Source: an uncultured Gemmatimonadota bacterium (GTDB lineage Bacteria > Gemmatimonadota > Gemmatimonadetes > Gemmatimonadales > GWC2-71-9). Taken from it: DNA of 6,381 nucleotides. A program made the position numbers and the translations under genes. The notes below the pieces were generated by a model that saw only the letters and a list, made by a program, of their open reading frames with translations, had not been told where the DNA came from and ran no database searches. Position 1 is the first letter of the stretch. Every line of letters starts with the position of its first letter. Location of the stretch: positions 1 to 6,381 of the forward strand of contig CAJVYZ010000176.1 in the NCBI GenBank assembly GCA_913009915.1. The letters are read 5' to 3'. Below, piece after piece: positions 1 to 5,081 of this stretch.

Positions 1-28
1 GGAGTTCAGCCGGGTGCTCTTCCGATCT
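1..28 (+). other. Sequencing adapter remnant (Illumina TruSeq read-2 type)
   Basis: The first 28 bases match the 3' part of the TruSeq read-2 adapter at 26 of 28 positions. They begin GGAGTTCAG and end GTGCTCTTCCGATCT, with A>C at base 10 and T>G at base 13. The match ends exactly at the usual ligation point, GATCT, and it sits at the very start of the window, where untrimmed adapter is expected. The adapter sequence is recalled from general knowledge. This stretch should not be treated as genomic DNA, and the reading frame of the next gene should not be extended through it. Confidence 0.93.
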
Positions 29-153
29 GCCGCCGCGCGGGGGTAGAGGGCCGTGAGTTGGTCGTGGAGCGGATCCCGTACAAGGAGACGCGGGACTACG
101 TGAAGATTGTGCAGACCAATCGGGATGTGTATGCGGCGCTGTATGGCTGGTAG
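29..153 (+). CDS. Lytic transglycosylase, C-terminal fragment (5' end missing)
   Basis: This is the last 40 or so codons of a gene read in frame 1, ending at TAG 151-153. The readable tail contains VERIPYKETRDYVKIV followed by Q-T-N-R-D-V-Y-A-A-L-Y-G-W. The pattern ERIPY-x-ETR-x-YV near the C-terminus is characteristic of Slt/MltE-type soluble lytic murein transglycosylases, which cleave peptidoglycan in the periplasm to give 1,6-anhydromuropeptides. There the segment packs against the goose-lysozyme-like catalytic domain. The catalytic domain and signal peptide lie outside the window, lost at the adapter-bearing contig end. The final Gly-Trp codons and the stop are part of the 7-base repeat array, so the array has overwritten or forms the very end of the protein. 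It is convergent with the 286-936 gene. The family call rests on this short motif only. Confidence 0.72.
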
Positions 154-287
154 CTGGTGGCTGGTAGCTGGTAGCTGGTGGCTGGTGGCTGGTGGCTGGT
201 GGCTAACGGTAGGCGGTGGACGGCTAGTGCTCGTGGTTACTAGCCACCAGCCACCAGCCACCAGCCACCCGCTACCCGCCACCAACT
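145..287. repeat. Inverted tandem-heptamer array between convergent genes; likely bidirectional terminator hairpin
   Basis: The left arm (145-200) holds eight consecutive heptamers of the form RGCTGGT, plus a degenerate ninth (GGCTAAC, 201-207). The right arm (239-287) holds seven heptamers: ACTAGCC, three ACCAGCC, then decayed ACCCGCT, ACCCGCC and ACCAACT. The arms are reverse complements. The innermost pair is perfect (GGCTAGT 222-228 with ACTAGCC 239-245) around a 10-base loop, and 208-221 is a partly degenerate insert that would bulge. The structure spans from the stop codon of the transglycosylase (TAG 151-153) to the stop codon of the minus-strand gene (TAG 286-288), so it fills the whole intergenic space. 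Its position suggests transcription termination or 3'-end protection for both genes. There is no T-tract on either strand, so it would not be a classical intrinsic terminator. No gene lies in 154-285. Confidence 0.85.
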
Positions 288-936
288 ACATCTCATCAAC
301 GGTCATCGCCCTCGGCGGTCCCAGAATCTCCCGCCAGATGATCGCCTGCTCGAGCGTGGGGGCCTCGGCGGAGACAGCCTTCGGCTCGGGTTCGTCCGGC
401 CGGCGCACCGCCTGGTGGAACACGTCATGGTCCTCGGCCGTGCGCTCACGGCCTTGCTCCTCGGCCACCAGACGCCGCCGGGCGATGGCCCTTTCGGCCT
501 TGGCCCTGAAGTCGTCCACGTCATCGCGGCCGGCAGGCTCCCTGCTCCGCTGGGCGATGGCCCTTTCGGCCTTGGCCATGAAGTCGTCCCCGTCATCGAG
601 GGCAGCGGCGAACGGTTCCGCCGGCTGACGCACCATGACTTCGGGTTTGCCTTCGGTGGCCGTTTGTTGCTGTGTCTGGGCCAAGGCCCGCTCGGCCAGT
701 GCCGCGAACTCGGGGTTCAGTTGCCGCAATACCTGCTCGAGCTTGCCGCCCCCGCGGTGCGACGCGTCGGGTAACTGCGCCCGCGGCTCGGCGCTGACCG
801 GTTCGGGGTCGATCGACAGTGGGGTCCCCCGCTGGGCCATTTGCTTGCGCCGGCGCGCCTCCTTCTTCTTCTTGTCGAAGACCATCCCCACAATCCAGAT
901 CAGGACCAGGACTGCGATGCCGCCGAAGTTGTCCAT
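286..936 (-). CDS. Unnamed single-pass membrane protein with internal AKAERAIA repeats, third gene of the nfeD-floA operon
   Basis: I do not recognise this 216-residue protein. It has one hydrophobic helix at residues 5-20, followed at once by a basic stretch (DKKKKEARRRKQ). The positive-inside rule therefore puts the short N-terminus outside and about 190 residues in the cytoplasm. The soluble part is charged, Ala/Glu/Arg-rich and probably largely disordered or coiled. Three copies of a motif F-x-A-[KL]-A-E-R-A-[IL]-A start at F77, F119 and F143. The last two are exactly 24 residues apart and nearly identical at DNA level. The C-terminus has a more ordered segment, LEQAIIWREILGPPRA (195-210), which may be a conserved docking helix. 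ATG at 934-936 is only 3 bases after the floA stop, so co-transcription and a link to flotillin-rich membrane domains are plausible. The stop codon abuts the heptamer palindrome. No enzyme motif is visible. Confidence 0.8.
   Translation of the reverse strand: MDNFGGIAVLVLIWIVGMVFDKKKKEARRRKQMAQRGTPLSIDPEPVSAEPRAQLPDASHRGGGKLEQVLRQLNPEFAALAERALAQTQQQTATEGKPEVMVRQPAEPFAAALDDGDDFMAKAERAIAQRSREPAGRDDVDDFRAKAERAIARRRLVAEEQGRERTAEDHDVFHQAVRRPDEPEPKAVSAEAPTLEQAIIWREILGPPRAMTVDEM
480..598 (-). repeat. Direct repeat of 47 bases (72-base period) inside the membrane-protein gene
   Basis: Bases 480-526 and 552-598 are the same 47-base sequence with only two differences (ccctgaa/ccatgaa and tccacg/tccccg). 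The period is 72 bases, which is 24 codons, so the duplication keeps frame and encodes two copies of DDF-x-AKAERAIA. A third, diverged protein-level copy (FAALAERALAQ, residues 77-87) lies further upstream in the gene. The near identity at DNA level, including silent positions, points to a recent duplication or ongoing homogenisation. Confidence 0.9.
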
Positions 937-939
937 CGA

Positions 940-1938
940 CTACTCGGTCCCGGCCTGCTTGTCGCTCTTGCCGGCGATGGTGTTCCGCATGGACGTGTCT
1001 GCCTGAATGTTGCGGTACTTCTGGTAGTCCATGACGCCCAGATTGCCGGAGCGGAACGCCTCGGCCATGGCCCTGGGTATTTCCGCTTCGGCTTCGATGA
1101 CCTTGGCACGCTGCCGCTGCGCCTCGGCGATGTACTCCTGCTCCGTCGCCACCGCCAGGGCGCGTCGCTCCTCGGCCTTGGCCTGGGCGATGCGCTTGTC
1201 GGCCTCGGCCTGATCGGTCTGCAGCTCCGCCCCGATGTTCTTGCCCACGTCGACGTCGGCCACGTCAATCGACAGGATCTCGAACGCGGTGCCGGCGTCC
1301 AGGCCCTTGGCCAGCACCGTCTGGGAGATGGCATCGGGATTCTCCAGCACTCGCTTGTGCGATTCGGACGAACCGATGGTACTCACGATGCCCTCGCCGA
1401 CCCGGGCGAGAATGGTCTCCTCGCCGGCACCACCCACCAGCCGATTGATATTGGCTCGCACGGTGACCCGCGCCACCGCCAGCAACTGAATGCCGTCCTT
1501 GGCCATGGCCGCCACCTTGGGAGTGGTGATGACCTTGGGATTGACGCTCACCTGCACCGCTTCGAACACGTCGCGGCCGGCGAGGTCGATGGCAGTGGCC
1601 TGTTTGAGATCGAGGGGAATGCCCGCCTTGTCCGCGGAGATGAGGGCGTTAACCACATTTCTCACGTCCCCGCCAGCCAGGTAGTGCCCCTCGAGAGCGT
1701 CGATCGACAGTGAAATGCCGGCCTTCTCCGCGGCGATGAGCGGGACGACGATGGAGGACGGGACCACCTTACGAAACCGCATCCCGATGAGCTGCATCAT
1801 CGAAACCTTGACCCCCGATGCCATGGCCGTGATCCACAGACCCACCGGCACGAACCGGAAGAAGGTGACCAGAAAGATGATGCCGAAGAAAATCAGCATG
1901 AAGAACAGTGCTGGACCGCGTTGCCCGATGTCTTCCAC
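940..1938 (-). CDS. floA: FloA, flotillin-like membrane scaffold protein
   Basis: FloA organises functional membrane microdomains (bacterial lipid rafts) at the cytoplasmic membrane and influences membrane fluidity, secretion and signalling complexes. The 332 residues match the usual length of the family (about 330). A hydrophobic re-entrant segment at residues 10-38 is followed by the conserved [17 protein letters not shown] block (42-58), then the SPFH/PHB-like domain. That domain contains characteristic stretches such as [17 protein letters not shown] (64-80) and [18 protein letters not shown] (83-100). Residues 243-295 form an Ala/Glu/Arg-rich coiled coil typical of flotillins. The start is GTG 1936-1938, chosen because GAGAGG lies 6 bases upstream and the conserved N-terminus begins there. 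It follows nfeD by 21 bases, the classic nfeD-floA pairing, and is followed after 3 bases by an unnamed membrane protein gene. No truncation or frameshift is seen. Confidence 0.97.
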   Translation of the reverse strand: MEDIGQRGPALFFMLIFFGIIFLVTFFRFVPVGLWITAMASGVKVSMMQLIGMRFRKVVPSSIVVPLIAAEKAGISLSIDALEGHYLAGGDVRNVVNALISADKAGIPLDLKQATAIDLAGRDVFEAVQVSVNPKVITTPKVAAMAKDGIQLLAVARVTVRANINRLVGGAGEETILARVGEGIVSTIGSSESHKRVLENPDAISQTVLAKGLDAGTAFEILSIDVADVDVGKNIGAELQTDQAEADKRIAQAKAEERRALAVATEQEYIAEAQRQRAKVIEAEAEIPRAMAEAFRSGNLGVMDYQKYRNIQADTSMRNTIAGKSDKQAGTE

Positions 1939-1944
1939 AGTAGA

Positions 1945-1950
1945 CCTCTC
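1945..1950 (-). promoter_or_regulatory. Ribosome binding site of floA
   Basis: On the minus strand GAGAGG stands 6 bases before GTG 1936-1938. It fixes the non-ATG start of floA within the 21-base gap after nfeD. Confidence 0.8.
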
Positions 1951-1959
1951 GTTGGTGCC

Positions 1960-3279
1960 CTAGGGGTCGTTGTCGACCGACCGCACGACGTGCCGGTACC
2001 CGTCAGAGCGCAGGACTTTGATCTGCTGGCCCTGCGACACAAATTCGCCTTCCGTTACCGCGTCTATCCGCTCCTCGCCGATGACCACCGTGCCCGCCGG
2101 CCGGAGATCGGTGAGCGCGGTGCCCAGCTGCCCGATCAAGTCGCTGCGTTCCGGCGCCGAGATGAAGCCGGTTTCCTTGTCGAGCCCCTTCTTCAACAGC
2201 AGGCCCTTGAACCGGTTGCTCGACGGGAGGTGCCGCAGCCAGGCATATGCCACCGCCACGGTAATCACCACGCTGGCGCCAACCACGGCGATTGCCTGGG
2301 TGAAGTCCCCCATGGTGGGGACGTTGCCCACCATGGCCAGCACGAAAGCCGCACCCAGCAACAGCAGGCCCAGCACCCCGGCAACACCGAAGCCCGGCAG
2401 AACGAATACCTCGACCCCGAGGGCCACCATGGCAGCCGCGAGCAGAATGATCTCTTCCATGCCGGCCAATCCCAGCAACAGGTTGGAACCGAAGAACAAC
2501 CCGAGGGCGCCAAGACTCACAACGCCCCCCAGGCCGAAGCCTCCCGACTTGATCTCGAACACCAGGCCCAGCATTCCCAGTGACAGCAGTAGCGGTTGCA
2601 CCAGTGGGCTGGTCAGGAAGCGCACCAACCGCTCGGCCCAGTTGATGCCCGGCTCCACCACCACGGCATCGGCATGGCCGATCCGGGAAAGCAGGTCGGC
2701 CTCGTCGGACACCTGAGCCCGGGCAAAACCCAACTCGACCGCCTCCTCGGTGCTCAGCGTGAGCAGCTGTCCCTCTTCCACCACACCGGGGATGGCGATC
2801 GACTCGTCCACCATGGCCTCGGCCACAGTGGGATCGAGCCCGTGTTCCTCAGCCAGCGCTCTGAACTCCGCCCGCATGGCGGAAACGATCTTCTCCGAAG
2901 CCTTGGTCCCCTGGCCGTCGACCGGCGTGGCGGCGCCGATGACCGCGCCGGAACGCATGTAAATGCCGTCGCTGGCCAGGGCTATGAGGGCGCCCGCGCT
3001 GTAGGCCCGAGGATTGACGAAGGCATAGACCGGGAGATCCGTCCGCCGGATCGCGTCGGCGATTTTCTCCGCCGCATCGATACGGCCCCCGGGCGTGTCG
3101 AGATCGAGGATTACGGCCACGGCCCCCGCCGCATCAGCCTCGCGGACCGCCCGCGCCACGAACGGCGCCAAACCGAGCTCGATGACGCCGGTGATCGGGA
3201 TACGATACACCGTGTCCTGCGCGGCAACAGATGTGATGGTACCGCACGCGAAAACAAGGGCCGCAAACAGCGACTTCAT
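1960..3279 (-). CDS. Long NfeD family membrane serine protease (ClpP-class), FloA partner
   Basis: The 439 residues show the full-length NfeD1b architecture. Residues 1-20 are a signal peptide ending AAQ. Residues 23-205 are a ClpP/SppA-like protease domain with the DTPGGR loop (61-66), the catalytic serine in PRAYSAGALIAL (S94) and a likely catalytic lysine at K130 (EKIVSAMR). This Ser-Lys dyad is inferred by comparison with archaeal PH1510 (S97/K138). About five hydrophobic helices follow (roughly 223-241, 250-271, 276-294, 297-318 and 329-347). The C-terminus is an OB-fold NfeD domain (about 379-434, beginning LIGQLGTALTDLRPAGTV). Characterised relatives cleave hydrophobic stomatin C-termini, so FloA is the probable partner or substrate. 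The ATG at 3277-3279 has AAGGGG 5 bases upstream. It is the first gene of the nfeD-floA-membrane-protein unit. No frame disruption is seen. Prokaryotic gene names for this family vary, so none is assigned. Confidence 0.95.
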   Translation of the reverse strand: MKSLFAALVFACGTITSVAAQDTVYRIPITGVIELGLAPFVARAVREADAAGAVAVILDLDTPGGRIDAAEKIADAIRRTDLPVYAFVNPRAYSAGALIALASDGIYMRSGAVIGAATPVDGQGTKASEKIVSAMRAEFRALAEEHGLDPTVAEAMVDESIAIPGVVEEGQLLTLSTEEAVELGFARAQVSDEADLLSRIGHADAVVVEPGINWAERLVRFLTSPLVQPLLLSLGMLGLVFEIKSGGFGLGGVVSLGALGLFFGSNLLLGLAGMEEIILLAAAMVALGVEVFVLPGFGVAGVLGLLLLGAAFVLAMVGNVPTMGDFTQAIAVVGASVVITVAVAYAWLRHLPSSNRFKGLLLKKGLDKETGFISAPERSDLIGQLGTALTDLRPAGTVVIGEERIDAVTEGEFVSQGQQIKVLRSDGYRHVVRSVDNDP

Positions 3280-3284
3280 CTCAG

Positions 3285-3290
3285 CCCCTT
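3285..3290 (-). promoter_or_regulatory. Ribosome binding site of the nfeD-type gene
   Basis: AAGGGG on the minus strand, preceded by two more A residues, lies 5 bases upstream of ATG 3277-3279. It supports that start, which also opens a good signal peptide. Confidence 0.75.
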
Positions 3291-3326
3291 TTAGGAGAGA
3301 GGGTGCCGGCTTTCTGCTGCTGATCC

Positions 3327-3332
3327 ATCATA
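3327..3332 (-). promoter_or_regulatory. Possible -10 element for the nfeD-floA operon
   Basis: TATGAT on the minus strand matches the sigma-70 -10 consensus at 5 of 6 bases and would give a leader of about 40 bases. No good -35 hexamer is found 16-18 bases further upstream, where the sequence is the edge of the octamer array. The call is weak. It matters because the palindrome separates this operon from the sigma-factor operon upstream, so an own promoter is expected here. Confidence 0.3.
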
Positions 3333-3349
3333 TGGGAGTGTAATAGGTA

Positions 3350-3443
3350 TGGCGGTAGGGCGGTATGGCGGTAGAGCGGTACGGCGGTACGGCGCGGCGG
3401 CGGCGGCGGGGTACCGCCCTACCGCCCTACCGCCCTACCGCCC
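3350..3443. repeat. Inverted tandem-octamer array between two minus-strand genes; likely terminator or 3'-end hairpin
   Basis: The left arm (3350-3389) has five octamers NGGCGGTA-type: TGGCGGTA, GGGCGGTA, TGGCGGTA, GAGCGGTA and CGGCGGTA. The right arm (3412-3443) has four perfect copies of TACCGCCC, the reverse complement of GGGCGGTA. Between them, 3390-3411 is a CGG-rich microsatellite-like loop. The arms would pair over about 32 base pairs with few mismatches. Four units run straight into the end of the Spy-like gene, whose last two sense codons and TAG (3435-3437) are repeat sequence. No T-tract follows on the minus strand. The position suggests the 3' end of the sigma-factor operon transcript. 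There is no gene in 3280-3434, only this array and the nfeD leader. Confidence 0.87.
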
Positions 3444-3923
3444 TTCTTGCCTCTGCCGGGCGGCTTGGGCGCGGCGAATCTGTTGCAGCAACCGCTCGCG
3501 CAGCATGACGTACTGCGCTCGCTGGACCGGATCGAGGTATTCCGTCATCTCGGTCAGTTCGTCCTTGAAGCTCTGGATGTAGGACATGCGAGTTTCGGTC
3601 AAGGCGTCGAGGAGCACCACCAGGCTATCCTGATCGGCCGCAACCCCAGGGCGGAGCTGGCCAGTCAGTCCCCGTTTGACGTCGCGCTCCCGTTGTTCCA
3701 GCAAGCGCCGCTCGATGGCGAAGTGGGTGACCGTCGATCGCAGGCGTTCAGCCTGCTCTGCGTCCAGCCCCAATTCCTCGGTGGCCCGGGCCATGAACCG
3801 TTGTTCGATCTGCCTCATGAGTTGCTGGCGGTTGGGGCGGTCTTGTCCATCCTGGCCGGTGAGGGGAGGAGCCATCACCGTGAGCGCCACGATGGCTAGT
3901 GCCAAAGCGTTTCTGAACATCAT
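3435..3923 (-). CDS. Secreted Spy/CpxP-like (LTxxQ) protein, putative periplasmic sensor
   Basis: With the preferred start, this is a 162-residue exported protein. The signal peptide is at about 1-24 (MMFRNALALAIVALTV, cleavage near TGQ). The mature part is almost entirely amphipathic helix, rich in Glu, Arg and Gln. Two degenerate LTxxQ motifs, LDAEQ (53-57) and LDPVQ (130-134), sit in the positions expected for the Spy/CpxP/CnrX helical-hairpin fold, whose members bind unfolded proteins or metals in the periplasm. Three starts compete. ATG 3941 has no clear ribosome site. ATG 3932 overlaps the anti-sigma stop as ATGA. ATG 3923 has GGAGGG 9 bases upstream and is chosen. The gene is last in the sigma/anti-sigma operon, so its product probably modulates the anti-sigma factor or is the envelope-stress output. 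Family assignment is by motif and fold pattern; the ligand is unknown. The last residues are encoded by the octamer repeat. Confidence 0.75.
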   Translation of the reverse strand: MMFRNALALAIVALTVMAPPLTGQDGQDRPNRQQLMRQIEQRFMARATEELGLDAEQAERLRSTVTHFAIERRLLEQRERDVKRGLTGQLRPGVAADQDSLVVLLDALTETRMSYIQSFKDELTEMTEYLDPVQRAQYVMLRERLLQQIRRAQAARQRQEGR

Positions 3924-3928
3924 CGCGG

Positions 3929-4441
3929 TCATCCCTCCCATGCCTGAAGCACCTGCTCGAGCTCCTGGCGCTCGAGATCATCGATGAACGGTACCACCAT
4001 CACGCTGGCCGGCGCCGCGGGGTCGAAACTGGCCAGCACCAGCAGGAGTTCGGTCGTCTCCAGACTGTCGAGTTCGGGAACCAGCCAGACGATCTCGGCG
4101 GATGATCCGGCGGCTGTGTCGCGACCGCCAAACGGTCCCAGCAGCAACACGATGGTCGCGGCAGCGGCCACCAGGCCGGCCGCCCACCAGCCAGGCCGGC
4201 GAAACGGCAACACCCGCGGCCGGCGCTGGAGCCGCTCGACGACCGAGGCAGCCATGGCCTCGGGATCCACGGCGGCGGCGATCCGCTCGCCCAGCGCCCC
4301 GGCCCGCTGGACCAGTTGCCATTCGAGGGCGCACTCCTCGCACGAGGAGAGGTGATCCTCTTCCTCGCGCGTCCAGTGAGCGCTGCCCGACGCCACTTCG
4401 GGCATCCGGTCACTCAGGATCCGGCATGGATTGACGGTCAT
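3929..4441 (-). CDS. Transmembrane anti-sigma factor with zinc-finger-like N-terminus
   Basis: This 170-residue protein probably binds and inhibits the ECF sigma factor encoded just upstream. The cytoplasmic part contains HLSSCEEC (H30, C34, C37), the H-x3-C-x2-C core of the ZAS (zinc-binding anti-sigma) domain, followed by helices to about residue 80. A single membrane helix lies at 85-104 (WWAAGLVAAAATIVLLLG). The remaining 66 residues would be periplasmic and end in an acidic helix (IDDLERQELEQVLQAWEG). The ATG overlaps the sigma-factor stop as ATGA (4438-4441), and AAGGAG lies 8 bases upstream, so translation is coupled and the ratio to sigma controlled. Its own TGA (3929-3931) sits in the start region of the Spy-like gene. 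The periplasmic tail is a plausible docking site for that protein. The assignment as an anti-sigma factor is firm from context and ZAS motif; the signal sensed is unknown. Confidence 0.88.
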   Translation of the reverse strand: MTVNPCRILSDRMPEVASGSAHWTREEEDHLSSCEECALEWQLVQRAGALGERIAAAVDPEAMAASVVERLQRRPRVLPFRRPGWWAAGLVAAAATIVLLLGPFGGRDTAAGSSAEIVWLVPELDSLETTELLLVLASFDPAAPASVMVVPFIDDLERQELEQVLQAWEG

Positions 4442-4986
4442 CGCAACCGCTCCTTCAGCCGCTTCACGGCATGGTGGTAATGTACTCTGGCCGCTCCCGG
4501 CGTGGTGTCGAGGACCCGTGCGATCTCGGCGTAGTCTGCTCCCTGCTGCACTCGCAGGAGGAACACTTCCCGTTGCAGCCGGGGCAGCCGGGCGATGCCC
4601 TCCAGCAACTGTTGCTCCACCTCACCCGCGGCCAGCTCCTCGTGAGGATCGGCCCGGTCGGGCAACTTCCCGTCGTCCAGCGCGACCATCCGGCGACCCT
4701 TCCTCTTGCGGAATTCGTCCTTGAGGAGATTGCCGGCGATGGTCAGCAACCAGCTGCGGAATGCGGCATCCCCCCGCCAACTGTCCAGCTTGCCAAAGGC
4801 CTTGATGAAGGCCTCCTGGGTCAAATCGTCGACCTCGGCCTCGCCCGCCCCGGCGCTATACAGAAACCGCACCACCGCCCGCGTGTGACGGGTGACCAGC
4901 TCGGTGGCGGCTCGCTCGTGGCCGGCTCGGTAGGCCGCCGCGAGTTCCGCGTCGCTCAGAGAGCCGAACTCGAGAGGGAAACCCAT
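4438..4986 (-). CDS. ECF-type RNA polymerase sigma factor (RpoE-like)
   Basis: This 182-residue sigma-70 family factor has only regions 2 and 4, the ECF design. Region 2 spans about residues 28-98, with the core-binding motif DDLTQEAFIKAF (53-64) and the -10 recognition stretch FRSWLLTIAGNLLKDEFRKRK (77-97). Region 4 spans about 127-181, with RLPRLQREVFLLRV (133-146) and the helix-turn-helix DYAEIARVLDTTPGAARVHY (151-170) that reads the -35 element. It directs polymerase to an envelope or stress regulon and is presumably held inactive by the anti-sigma factor that overlaps it. ATG 4984-4986 is preferred over the preceding TTG (4987-4989): AGGT lies 4 bases upstream of the TTG, and ATG is the commoner codon. 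It is the first gene of a three-gene minus-strand operon and is divergent from the tetR gene. No defect is seen. Confidence 0.95.
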   Translation of the reverse strand: MGFPLEFGSLSDAELAAAYRAGHERAATELVTRHTRAVVRFLYSAGAGEAEVDDLTQEAFIKAFGKLDSWRGDAAFRSWLLTIAGNLLKDEFRKRKGRRMVALDDGKLPDRADPHEELAAGEVEQQLLEGIARLPRLQREVFLLRVQQGADYAEIARVLDTTPGAARVHYHHAVKRLKERLR

Positions 4987-5028
4987 CAATACCTGGTAGA
5001 CGTCCGGAAACGCCCATAGTTAAGCGAT

Positions 5029-5057
5029 TTGACCCTCGGGGCGTGAGGCGCTAGGTT
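5029..5057 (+). promoter_or_regulatory. Candidate sigma-70 promoter of the tetR-paaA operon
   Basis: TTGACC (5029-5034; 5 of 6 to the -35 consensus) and TAGGTT (5052-5057; first two bases and last T match the -10) are separated by exactly 17 bases. A transcript would start near 5064, inside the palindromic operator at 5062-5077, and reach the ATG after about 18 bases. The -10 is poor, so this is a reasonable but unproven call. Confidence 0.5.
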
Positions 5058-5061
5058 CCTC

Positions 5062-5077
5062 CCGAACGAACGTTCGG
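5062..5077. promoter_or_regulatory. TetR-family operator, PaaR-like palindrome
   Basis: CCGAACG-AA-CGTTCGG is a perfect 7-base inverted repeat around a 2-base spacer, ending 4 bases before the tetR ATG. It matches the consensus CNAACGNNCGTTNG that I recall for Thermus thermophilus PaaR, a TetR-family repressor of phenylacetate genes relieved by phenylacetyl-CoA. It overlaps the predicted transcription start, so a bound dimer would block the promoter. That implies autoregulation of the TetR protein and control of the PaaA-like gene. Confidence 0.8.
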
Positions 5078-5081
5078 ACGG

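Noticed and set aside
145..287. CRISPR-like array
   Set aside because: Units are 7 bases, directly abutting, without unique spacers, and the two halves are inverted. No cas gene is present. The same applies to 3350-3443.
107..628. Plus-strand open frame starting with repeated Trp-Trp-Leu-Val residues
   Set aside because: It is a translation of the heptamer array followed by the antisense of the 286-936 gene, so not a gene.
841..1713. Long plus-strand open frame of 290 codons over floA
   Set aside because: It is antisense to a clear FloA frame, has no recognisable domains and shows the His/Gly/Leu bias of a reverse-frame shadow in GC-rich DNA.
3939..3941. Upstream ATG as start of the Spy-like gene
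   Set aside because: It would place GGAGGG inside the coding region and extend the signal peptide with Met-Gly-Gly-Met-Thr-Ala. ATG 3923, 9 bases after GGAGGG, is a better fit.
4987..4989. TTG as start of the sigma factor
   Set aside because: The ATG immediately following is the more likely initiator. The difference is one residue.
5031..5059. ECF-type promoter (GGAACC ... GTCAAA on the minus strand) for autoregulation of the sigma gene
   Set aside because: GGAACC and GTC are present, but the spacer is about 20 bases, some 3 too long for known ECF promoters. Chance is likely, so it is not listed as a feature.
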